DNA from: Corallium rubrum
Lineage: Eukaryota > Cnidaria > Anthozoa > Scleralcyonacea > Coralliidae
Direction of reading: 5' to 3'
Assembly (NCBI GenBank): GCA_964035015.1
Contig: CAXIUP010000270.1
Coordinates: 529,001 to 593,000 of the forward strand
Length of the DNA stretch: 64,000 nt
This document shows, in pieces, positions 56,168 to 64,000 of this stretch. Position 1 is the stretch's first letter. Every line of letters starts with the position of its first letter. The position numbers were made by a program, and so were the translations under genes. Below the pieces are notes generated by a model that saw only the letters and a list, made by a program, of their open reading frames with translations, did not search any database and was not told where the DNA came from.

Positions 56168-57660
56168 AATGTCAGCTCCAATCGAGGTACACGAAGATAT
56201 ACGGATAAGCGAAGATTCGGCGAAAACGAACAGCTCAGACCAGAGTTCCAGCGAACAGATGCCATGGAACCATGGTGAATTCTTAAATGCAGTTCAACAA
56301 GCAGTTGCGCAAACCCTTAAGCAGCAAATGTAGCTTTGGTCCCGAAGCAACGACCAGGCCCCACTACCGTTAGTCATCCTACGGGGCGAAATGGCTCACT
56401 ACGCTATTGCTCGACTTGCTGTCCCACACAAGTTCAAGAGCGCCGCAAATTTCAAACTTACTTGATCCAAGTCTAACTTTAGAGATGCCCGAGCGAAGGT
56501 GTGCTACCAAGTTCCCAGCGACTGAAGTTAAACGACGAAAAACCGCTTCACTCGAGGTGAGATCGTTTTAATTTATTTACAATAGAAGAGAGCGTCGTAG
56601 GCAAAGTCAATATGCTGCGCGTTTGCTTGTGACTGTGAGACGCGGCAAAGAACGAAACATTGTTACTGTCAAACACTTGAATTTTGATCCGTCAGCGACA
56701 TTAGATTAATTGCAAGGCTATGGATGAACTCCAGGCGTAACAATTTGAGTTAGAGTCTCTAAATTCACAGCGTCGATAAGCCCAGATGTCGCGCTCGCGG
56801 GAAAAGGGTAAACGAAGATGGGGAATTGCCAGCCGAAGTTTCAGGGTTCGAAAAGCCATCACTTCTTTGAAACCCGCATTGCAGAAGAAAAGCGAATCTG
56901 AACTTGCACTAAGCGAATGAAAACAGCAAATCGAAGAGTTCAGTATAAAAACTAAAACAACAAGCGGAAATTGATGGGCAACATGCTGTCTCAATTAAAT
57001 TGGTACAGTCAAAGCTGTCAAAGATCAAGCACACGACAAGCAATTGATAAGCGATACTGCAGATATAAACGCGGGTAAACCTTTAGAAAGCACTAAAGAG
57101 GAGAAGCTCCTACAAATCCATCATTTGCGCCGCGAGTTTAGAATTTCGGGACAGATTGGTGAGCCAGGTCAAACCGACAAACCCACCTTTGTGTTGCTTA
57201 CTCACCATATCGATTCCGGTTTAAAGCGTCAATACAAGGGGAGCGAAATCGCCGACGCTGTGACTCGTGCTATTTATTTGTATCGTAGTCTGCGTAGCCC
57301 GGTGGAGACATTAAATGATTTGTCTCTCCCTAAGCTGAGGAAAGTCCTTCGCGTTCATTATCCGGAGAAAACTGCGTCAGAATCAACAGCTGTCTACGAT
57401 CTTTCAACACCCGTAAGAAACCTCTTCGCGCCCTCGACTTGCGTAAGAATGTAGGTTTTCTAGCAAAGATCCGACTGCGAAGTTCACCACGACGAACCTT
57501 TAATTTCACGAAATCCTTCGCGACGTACAACAAGGTCAGAGCATCGCTTCCAAAGAGCTGTTTCCAATTGTTCCCGCATGTGCACGGTGGGGGGAGCACT
57601 GGCACCAAACGCGCGTGCAATCTAAATGCGCCGACGAAAGCGTAGTGACGAATTTGCGCA
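56168..57660 (+). pseudogene. Ngaro/DIRS-type gag remnants
   Basis: ATG at 56168 (MSAPIEVHEDIRISEDSAKT) gives only 55 codons, ending after VQQAVAQTLKQQ. After about 700 bp of broken frames, a second open part (57044-57454) reads LLQIHHLRREFRISGQIGEP, THHIDSGLKRQYKGSEIADA, then SLPKLRKVLRVHYPEK. I recall these as conserved in Gag-like proteins of coral and anemone elements. A frameshift near 57,420 continues with ALDLRKN in the neighbouring frame. Non-functional. Confidence 0.65.
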
Positions 57661-58010
57661 GTGGTACATAAAAGGACGAGGACATAGATTACACTACAGC
57701 AGTCAGAGGAATGCGCGGGAAACTTGCGAACGTTTTCAATCTGTCTGCGGTCAACTGAGCACTCCACTCGCGCCAGAGAAATGCACCGGTCTGGGGCATA
57801 GAGTTAGATTCCGCTAAAGAGACAGCTCGTTTGCCAACGCAAAACATTCGTCGAGCTTATGACCTTGATCTTGCAATGGCGAGCAGGAAATTTTGCACCA
57901 AGTAAGAGCTGGAATTTCTTATTGCTAAATTACAATATGCTATACTCTGGCCATACTCCGGTTACTTTCAGAACGGCTTAACAACCAGCATCGCCTAAAC
58001 TGTAGTTACA
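57661..58010. other. degenerate interior of the Ngaro-type element
   Basis: Short frames only, probably decayed gag or start of pol. Confidence 0.4.
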
Positions 58011-58386
58011 ACGATGCCGTTTCGCATTCGACACATAGGTATAATGAACCATTTCGCATTAGAGGCATGGGTATAACGAGCCCATTTCGCATTCGACGCA
58101 TGGGTATAACGAGCCCTTTTTCGCATTCGAAGCATGGGTATAACGACCCCCTTTTCGAATTCGACGCATGGGTATAACGAGCCCATTTCGCATTCGACGC
58201 ATGGGTATAACGAGCCCGTTTCGCATTCGACGCAGGGGTATAACGAGCCCTTTTCGCATTCGACGCATAGGTATAGCGCGCCCATTCCGAGCATGGGCAT
58301 AGCGCGCCCATTCCGGGCATGGGCATAGCGCGCCCATTCCGAGCATGGGCATAGCGCGCCCATTCCGAGCATGGGTATAGCGGGGC
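58011..58386. repeat. minisatellite, 33-bp units passing into 26-bp units
   Basis: First part: cgcattcgacgcatgggtataacgagcccattt, about 8 units. Second part: gcgcccattccgagcatgggcatagc, about 4 units. The two units are related (cattcgacgcatgggtat / cattccgagcatgggcat). It lies where the reverse transcriptase should be. Long minus-strand frames here are periodic artefacts. Confidence 0.9.
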
Positions 58387-58413
58387 TCGCAATTACAACA
58401 GCAAAGGATCCAG

Positions 58414-58701
58414 TTGCGATGTGATAACGAAAGCGTCGTCGCGATATTACAAACCGGTTCATCGAAGGACCCAAGCATTATGCATCTGATCCGGTTCCTT
58501 TTCATCCTCACTGCCCGTTTCAGCCTTACAATTAGGGCCGTACACGTCCCAGGAAAGAATAACGAGATTGCTGACGCATTATCCCGATTTCGCTTGCAGG
58601 AGTTCTTCCGCCTGGTACCTACAGCCTCGGCCAACCCAGTCGCTCTCCCACAAAGCCTGCTCGACAGATTACCATCTCACATCTCGAACAACGCGCCTTG
58701 A
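58414..58701 (+). pseudogene. DIRS-type RNase H, C-terminal part
   Basis: Reads RCDNESVVAILQTGSSKDPS, HLIRFLFILTARFSLTIRAV, HVPGKNNEIADALSRFRLQE, then the linker FFRLVPTASA. These are the CDN, HVPG and ADALSR motifs of RNase H in this group. The N-terminal half and the whole RT are missing upstream. The stop at 58699-58701 overlaps the start of the recombinase frame. Confidence 0.8.
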
Positions 58702-58706
58702 ATCTC

Positions 58707-59633
58707 ATGGCAAATGGAATAGCCACCTCCACAAGACGCACGTACACTACAGCCCAGCGACGCTTCCTTGAATTCTGCTACAGTACCAAACAACTGGCAT
58801 CTTCAGGTTTCCCACGCCCAGCGTCCGAATGGACATTGATTCTCTTTGTCGCACATCTAGCTGAGTCGTTGAAAGCAGCATCGATAAAGGTTTACCTGGC
58901 CGGTGTAAGATCGCTTCATGTTGAGCAAGGATTCTCAAACCCTCTAGAAAACCGACTGCGCCTGGAAAGAGTTCTGCAAGGAATTAAGAGGATACAAGGC
59001 AGCGAGAAACAGGATCGACGCCCTGTGACGATCCACGTATTACGGCAAATCGAACGCCAACTGGTCCTGACACGCTACGACGACGCCATGTTTTGGGCTG
59101 CTTCTTGCCTCGGCTTCTTTGGGTTTCTGAGGTCTGGTGAATTCACAGTTTCATCAACTTCATCCTTTGATTGCGACCGACACCTCAGCGTCCAGGACAT
59201 CAAAGTCGACCAACTTAAATGTCCGAAATACATGCTCGTCGAAATCAAGGCATCAAAAACCGATCAATTTCGCAAAGGCTTTACCCTGCGATTAGCGACG
59301 TCTGGCTCCTCGATTTGTGCGGTGAAATCAGTTCTTCGTTATCTCCATCTCTGCGGCAATAAGGCAGGACCACTATTTATTCATCAGAATGGACAGGCCC
59401 TCACACGCGCCACTTTGTCACAATGGCTCCAAACCACGGCTCATCGAGCCGGGTTTTCGGGCAACTTCGCCGGCCATTGTTTCAGAATTGGAGCAGCTTC
59501 CACAGCCGCGCAAAAGGGGATCCCAGATCATCTTATAAAAACTCTCGGGTGCTGGGAGAGCAACGCTTATCAGCTGTATAAGTTAGAAAAGAAAAAGAAA
59601 AAAGGTGCCCATGGAGGAAATGATCATGCGTAA
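58707..59633 (+). CDS. tyrosine recombinase (integrase) of the Ngaro-type element
   Basis: 308 aa from the ATG at 58707 (MANGIATSTRRTYTTAQRRF); the frame is open six bases further up but that overlaps the RNase H stop. The N-terminal core-binding region is SAM-like (about 1-100). The catalytic domain shows GFLRSGEF (first Arg, about 139), the KASKTDQF lysine region, HCFRIGAAS (H-x-x-R, about 268) and GCWESNAYQLY (W and nucleophilic Tyr, about 286-295). The full catalytic set is present with no stop. The enzyme inserts the circular DNA copy by recombination, without target duplication. The tail is lysine-rich (KKKKKGAHGG). Could still serve relatives in trans. Confidence 0.92.
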   Translation: MANGIATSTRRTYTTAQRRFLEFCYSTKQLASSGFPRPASEWTLILFVAHLAESLKAASIKVYLAGVRSLHVEQGFSNPLENRLRLERVLQGIKRIQGSEKQDRRPVTIHVLRQIERQLVLTRYDDAMFWAASCLGFFGFLRSGEFTVSSTSSFDCDRHLSVQDIKVDQLKCPKYMLVEIKASKTDQFRKGFTLRLATSGSSICAVKSVLRYLHLCGNKAGPLFIHQNGQALTRATLSQWLQTTAHRAGFSGNFAGHCFRIGAASTAAQKGIPDHLIKTLGCWESNAYQLYKLEKKKKKGAHGGNDHA

Positions 59634-59659
59634 AATAAGGCCATACGGTCTACGAACGT

Positions 59660-60122
59660 TGGTATAGCGCGAGCATGGGTATGAGCGCATTCCGAGCATG
59701 ACGAGCCCGTTCCGAGCATGGGTATACCGTGCCCATTCCGAGCATGGGTATAGCGCGCCCATTCCGAGCACGGGTATAGCGCGCCCATTCCGAGCATGGG
59801 TATAGCGCGCCCATACCGAGCATGGGTATAGCGCGCCCATTCCGAGCATGGGTATAGTGCGCGCATTCCGAGCATGGGTATAGTGCGCCCATTCCGAGCA
59901 TGGGTATAACGAGTCCATTCCGAGCACAGCGAGCACAGTCTAAGCATGTGTTTGACGAGCCCAGTCCGAACACATTCCGAGCAGGGGTTGACGAGCCCAG
60001 TCCGAGCATGGGTGACGAGCCCATTGTAAGCATTGGTACAATGAGTCTATTCGAGCGAGCATGGGTATAACATTCCCATCCCGAGTATGGGCATGATGAG
60101 CTCATTCTTAGCAGGGGTATAA
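59660..60122. repeat. 26-bp minisatellite, second array
   Basis: gcgcccattccgagcatgggtatagc-type units, about ten clean copies, then increasingly diverged copies to about 60,120. Same unit as the end of 58,011-58,386, so the two arrays flank the RNase H and recombinase genes. Confidence 0.9.
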
Positions 60123-60224
60123 CGATGCACAAAACAGGGCTAAAGAGTCGGTTGGGTGACCAGACCCATATGGTTGACCAGACTGCTTGGAGGCTGAGAA
60201 CTGCATGGACATGCTTTCTCAGAT

Positions 60225-60399
60225 TGGTGATCGGATCAGGACCAACAGGCTCAGTCAACCTGATCCTACTCCAAGCAACAAGGATCACAGTACACATCAG
60301 CCAGCATCAACCAGTCGGTCTGCCTGTCACCCAACCATCCAAACGGGTAAGTATAACTGTGGCGCTGGTGATCACACACATGATCGACGTGTGGTTTAA
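60225..60399 (+). repeat. split direct repeat B1
   Basis: tggtgatcggatcaggacc ... gatcgacgtgtggttta; identical by eye to 60711-60885. Directly abuts A2. Confidence 0.92.
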
Positions 60400-60593
60400 A
60401 TGTGGTTATGTATTAACCGAGGTTAAACCAAAGGAGATATATATGCTTGCGCCTCAAGGCAGAATGCGGAGTATGTGGCCTGACGTCACGCAGCGCAAGG
60501 GAGACCGGAAAGCGCAGGCCCACTACGCTAACGAGCACTCTAGGCCGACGAGATAAACGCTCGGCGCGAAGTACATTCAAGCGAAATCCTCAC
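60399..60593 (+). repeat. split direct repeat A2
   Basis: Second copy of A1. The B1-A2 junction (gtggtttaaatgtgg) is the presumed recombination junction of a circular intermediate. Confidence 0.92.
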
Positions 60594-60710
60594 CCACCAT
60601 CCCACCCTTAAGAAAAAAGAGAGGCAAGAAAGAATAGGAAAGAAAATATGAATTCCATCAGTTCTTGTGTTATCACAAACTGATGTTTGAAGGGTACAGG
60701 TAAGCCCGAC

Positions 60711-60885
60711 TGGTGATCGGATCAGGACCAACAGGCTCAGTCAACCTGATCCTACTCCAAGCAACAAGGATCACAGTACACATCAGCCAGCATCAACCAG
60801 TCGGTCTGCCTGTCACCCAACCATCCAAACGGGTAAGTATAACTGTGGCGCTGGTGATCACACACATGATCGACGTGTGGTTTAA
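60711..60885 (+). repeat. split direct repeat B2
   Basis: Second copy of B1, separated from A2 by 117 bp (60594-60710). Confidence 0.92.
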
Positions 60886-61557
60886 TTGATTTGCCCATAA
60901 AAAAGATCTAATAATTCTATAATTTTTTTAAAATAACATTAGGGCTAGGGGTGGTCTATTAAAGTTAAGGTTTTTGCCGACGCTAAAAAGCTGTTCAAAA
61001 CAACCTCTTTCAGTCTTTCTGGCATTCATTACATTTTAACTCACTGTCCGTTTGAGTCGTATCTTATGATCAATGGATCATCTTGTTATTCAACTTTTCT
61101 TTCGAGCGTAGACTACCGCGTAGCTCATATATTGCGCGACCTCTGGACATTCCTATTCCTTGTCGGTCCAATTATAACGTACAAAACAAGCCACGGAAAC
61201 ATTGTTATATTAAAGGAGGGGGTAGTGTATTCACGCTGCATTCTCGTTGGATTTTCGCTGGTAACAGAGCGTGACATTTGTCTCGTCTGAGCGAGACAAT
61301 TTGTCTTGCTCTGTATAAACGCTGGTTCTGGCAATATTCTCGCCGATATTCAAGCGATACAAATATCTCGTTCTCATAAGGCAGCGAGACCAAACGGATG
61401 TCTCATCTTGTCTCGCTATATTATTGCTGCGCTAATCCGTTTCTGGCCTGATTCTGGCTGGATTCTTGCTCTGTCAGGCCGTAAATATTCGTACGGGTTA
61501 CTATCCAATATAGCAATGGGTTAACAAGACCGGCAATGGGTTAAAGAGATCGTTTAT
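60886..61557. other. no gene; gagac/tctcg-rich dispersed repeat
   Basis: 61,260-61,490 has repeated gcgagac / gtctcgct words and ttctggc motifs resembling, in inverted sense, 29,770-29,960. No coding support. Confidence 0.45.
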
Positions 61558-61656
61558 AACTCGTTCCTGTCCGGGGGCTTCCCCAGAGGTGAATAAAATC
61601 GTCTGGCGTTAGCCAGAATAAAATACTAAAGACCAATTCGGACAAGAAAGAGTTAA
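61558..61656. repeat. dispersed hairpin repeat, copy 4
   Basis: ctcgttcctgtccggggg ... gtgaataaaatcgtctggcgttagccagaataaaat ... ttcggacaagaaagag. Same family as 21,200 and 36,840; the ends pair and the centre contains tctggcgttagccaga. Confidence 0.7.
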
Positions 61657-62240
61657 ACAAGGTTCAGTGCGACTATGATAAATTTTGCCAATGTAAAAAT
61701 CCACATCGAGTCCACAAAGCCCTTGTTTGTTGAGATGAAATTTATTGGCCATAACCCTTGTTTGTTGAGATAGCCCAAACGATAATAGGCCTTATGGTTT
61801 CTGTTTGGGTTTCCGCGCTACTGTTATTTTATATTAAATATCTTATCAATGTATTATTTTGGTGGCAAACTAATCAAATAAAGAAAGAAGAGATGAAATT
61901 TATTGACCATTTGGCTGATGGAAATACAATACAATTAGTTACCAACACATTACTTACTCATTCCTGCCTTAGGACAGTCTTTACTATCCAGTGTAGCAAT
62001 GGGTTAACAACACCGGCAATGGCCAATGGGTTAAGCAAGGTTCAGTGCGACTATGCTAAATTTTGCCAATGTAAATTAAGATTATAGCAAAATATAGTAC
62101 TATCCAGTATAGCAATGGGTTAACAAGACCGACAATGGGTTAAGCAAGGTTCAGTGCAACTGTGATAAATTTTGCCAATGTAAAAATCCATATAATGTAC
62201 AAATTGGAGGTAGATTAAGATTATAGCAAAATATAGTACA
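61657..62240. repeat. tandem and dispersed repeats
   Basis: Units of the form agcaatgggttaacaagaccggcaatgggtta, then caaggttcagtgcgactatgataaattttgccaatgtaaa, occur two to three times (about 61,505, 61,985, 62,105). Between them lies the 29.6-kb repeat (61,717-61,750; 61,890-61,985). Confidence 0.7.
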
Positions 62241-62555
62241 CTTCCTTTATTACTATTTGACCAGCGCAACAATGGAATGGTTGCTCCAGACCAATACAGT
62301 TGTACTTCCTTTGTATTTCAAGGCTAGATGTTCTTGTTATTAACTCTTGATCGTACTCAACTTGCAGCTTTTAAAGTCTTGGGTTACACTTGACACACAT
62401 CTTTAATAAGGTTGTTTTACCACTTTATGAATTACACTGTCCTTCTGACCATGGGTCCTTCATAATAATTAACTTTTTCCAATCATGCATTATTTATCAT
62501 CTGCAATGGATGACATGTGTTTAGAAAGTTGCTACAATAAAAAATATAATTTAGC
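62241..62555. other. no recognisable feature
   Basis: AT-rich, no ORF or repeat that I can support. Confidence 0.4.
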
Positions 62556-63045
62556 AATGACTTTTGTTTACAATTTACTGTAGATGACTTTATAAAAAAA
62601 TATTGCTTCTCGAAAGTTTATATCAATGTACATATTATATTATTTAGACTCTCAACATTGCTATATTTTTCGATGACTCTGGATGCTAGGCAAATTTGTG
62701 TTTATCGATGTACTTATAATGTGGGCATTCGAAAGCTAGCGAACATAATTAATCCCCCGTACGTTATCACTTTCACTTTGAACTTTCGATTTTATAAGTA
62801 CTGAGAATGACTAGATATAATTTAGCAATGACTATTGTTTACAATTTAGATGTTATATTATTTAGATTCTCAACATTGCTATATTTTTGAATGACTCTGG
62901 ATGCGAGGCAAATTTGTGTTTATCGATGCACTGTAATGTAGGCATTTGAAAGCTAGCGAACATAATTGATCCCACGTACGTTTTAATATATCACTTTCAC
63001 TTTGAACTTTCGATTTTATAAATACTGGGAATGGCTAGTTATATG
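62556..63045. repeat. direct tandem duplication, unit about 230-260 bp
   Basis: tagcaatgacttttgtttacaattta ... ctcaacattgctatattttt ... gatgactctggatgctaggcaaatttgtgtttatcgatg ... ctttgaactttcgattttataagtactg occurs twice, second copy from about 62,820, with scattered differences. Confidence 0.85.
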
Positions 63046-64000
63046 CATCATCACTTACCTGATAACGTCAATTAGACAATGACTCCTTTCTGCAGAAGAT
63101 ACTCACTAAAGAAATTTAGTCTTTATTCACTTGTTTGAGCAAAAATTGCTACTATTCTGTGAGTTTTCGGCTTCTCGTAACATCCGCCATCTTTGATTTT
63201 TGAAACTTCAATTCACTTACGTGACGTCACGAAACGCACTTTCCGGGGGTGAACTACACTTACTTGAGACACATTCTAACAGTCAAAATCAACACATATT
63301 ATTCAATAACTACATCTTCACACCCCCCGGAATGTTTACACTATCCCTGACTGACTCACTGATCGCCCCTCACCACAATACTGCAAAGTTTCTAAAACTT
63401 TGCACTAATAAAAGGGTGTTAGTATTATCTATGACTATGAGGCAAGCCGCCGGCTATCCTGTTTACCGGGCTAGCTTGCTAGGCAGTATATTGTTTCTGC
63501 CTTTCTCGTGTGCGTTTAATATTATGAGTGAATTTTATTATTCCTGACATCAACAAAAATATCGAAAGACTCCCCCAATAGTCGAGGATAATACGCGAAG
63601 CGTTTTGAATATTAAAGTCTTGAAAAATTCAACCTGGCAACTAGTCTGAATCGATCTATTAAAGACTGATAAAGAAACCTAAATATTGACTATAACTTAA
63701 CAATATCACAGAGAGTGTCGTAAAAACGCATTAGAAACTTAATTCTGGATTGTTGGGCAGAGAAGTCAGGTGAATATAATGATATTAATTGCTATACTCT
63801 GAATGACAAACCACACGACCGCTCCATGTTCACACGATCAAATTAGATCTATCCGATTTCTCAAGAGTGACCTGTCTGATCCAATATAAAAGGATGGCCA
63901 GGCCTTTTAATAGACTTGCTTAAATGGATTTGTCATTTATTAATTCAGATTGGTTTTTGTTAATCACTGCACTCACCGTTGCGCCGGTACAACAGATATC
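63046..64000. other. no recognisable gene
   Basis: A 115-codon open frame at 63200-63547 has no motif I recognise. 63,345-63,410 resembles 18,925-18,990 (cactcatcacaatactncaaagtttct ... actttgcacta). A gtgacgtcacg palindrome lies at 63,221-63,231. Confidence 0.4.

Larger units (their letters stand above)
55947..60885 (+). mobile_element. Ngaro/PAT-type tyrosine-recombinase retrotransposon, RT-deleted
   Basis: 4.9 kb with split direct repeats: A1 (55947-56141), then coding region, then B1 (60225-60399), A2 (60399-60593) and B2 (60711-60885). A1=A2 and B1=B2 by eye over 195 and 175 bp. This A1-ORFs-B1A2B2 order is diagnostic for Ngaro and PAT-like elements. It holds gag remnants, an RNase H remnant and an intact tyrosine recombinase. 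The RT region is gone and minisatellite DNA lies in its place. No target duplication is expected, and none is seen. Confidence 0.88.

Noticed and set aside
57995-60297. Minus-strand ORFs rich in YPCSEWARYTHARNG
   Set aside because: Periodic translations of the 26/33-bp minisatellites.
55949-60592. A1 and A2 as ordinary LTRs
   Set aside because: The extra B1/B2 pair, absence of target duplication and a tyrosine recombinase fit split direct repeats much better.
61914-61940. A second hammerhead core (ctgatgg...)
   Set aside because: The seventh core base is wrong and no helices can be drawn.
63200-63547. 115-aa ORF near the right end
   Set aside because: No motif, no splice or promoter evidence; could be chance in this composition.

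Overview
This 64-kb window is eukaryotic and looks like an invertebrate genome, most likely a cnidarian (anthozoan). The reasons are AT-rich DNA, spliced genes with GT..AG introns, a THAP/DDE gene of a type I recall from coral and anemone genomes, and many dispersed hairpins carrying a sequence like gtgaataaaatcgtctggcg, which I also recall from hexacorals. The species cannot be fixed from the sequence alone. I see no intact conventional host gene. The window is a dense, deeply nested field of mobile elements, several still nearly complete.

Region by region. (1) 1-10.6 kb is three-deep nesting. A CR1/L2-like LINE (minus strand) is cut inside its reverse transcriptase by a Ty3/gypsy element (plus). 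The 3' LTR of that element is cut, exactly in its TATA box, by an almost complete Ty1/copia element (minus) with 5-bp target duplications. (2) 10.6-22.7 kb holds satellites, MITE-like foldbacks and microsatellites. A candidate hammerhead ribozyme lies at 11.54 kb, just before a 7-bp satellite. (3) 22.7-27.5 kb holds a multi-exon THAP-plus-DDE transposase-like gene with three lesions, then a cluster of small unexplained ORFs, one with helix-loop-helix character. (4) 30.4-34.5 kb is a complete PIF/Harbinger transposon (TTA duplication, TIRs, SANT/Myb-like gene and DDE transposase, both open).

(5) 34.708-55.425 kb is the main discovery candidate: a 20.7-kb foldback-type element. It has about 40-bp terminal inverted repeats, an 8-bp target duplication (TGAAATTC), arrays of 38-40-bp iterons in opposite orientation at its two ends, and nearly 6-kb internal inverted arms around a 5.5-kb spacer. 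Removing this element and the Harbinger joins three pieces of a Penelope-like (GIY-YIG) reverse-transcriptase gene in one reading frame at each junction, which strongly supports both boundaries. The arms carry tRNA-like genes, a hAT-like element and the start of an HTH/integrase-like gene. The spacer carries a DIRS-type gag/RT fragment and an isolated phase 1-1 immunoglobulin-domain exon. (6) 55.95-60.89 kb is a tyrosine-recombinase retrotransposon with textbook split direct repeats (A1...B1-A2-B2). Its recombinase is intact, but its reverse transcriptase is missing and minisatellite DNA lies in its place. (7) 60.9-64 kb is tandem and dispersed repeats.

The genes do not form one pathway; they are the machinery of separate selfish elements. 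The order of nesting gives relative ages: the LINE, Penelope-like and gypsy copies are older; copia, Harbinger and the giant foldback element were inserted into them later.
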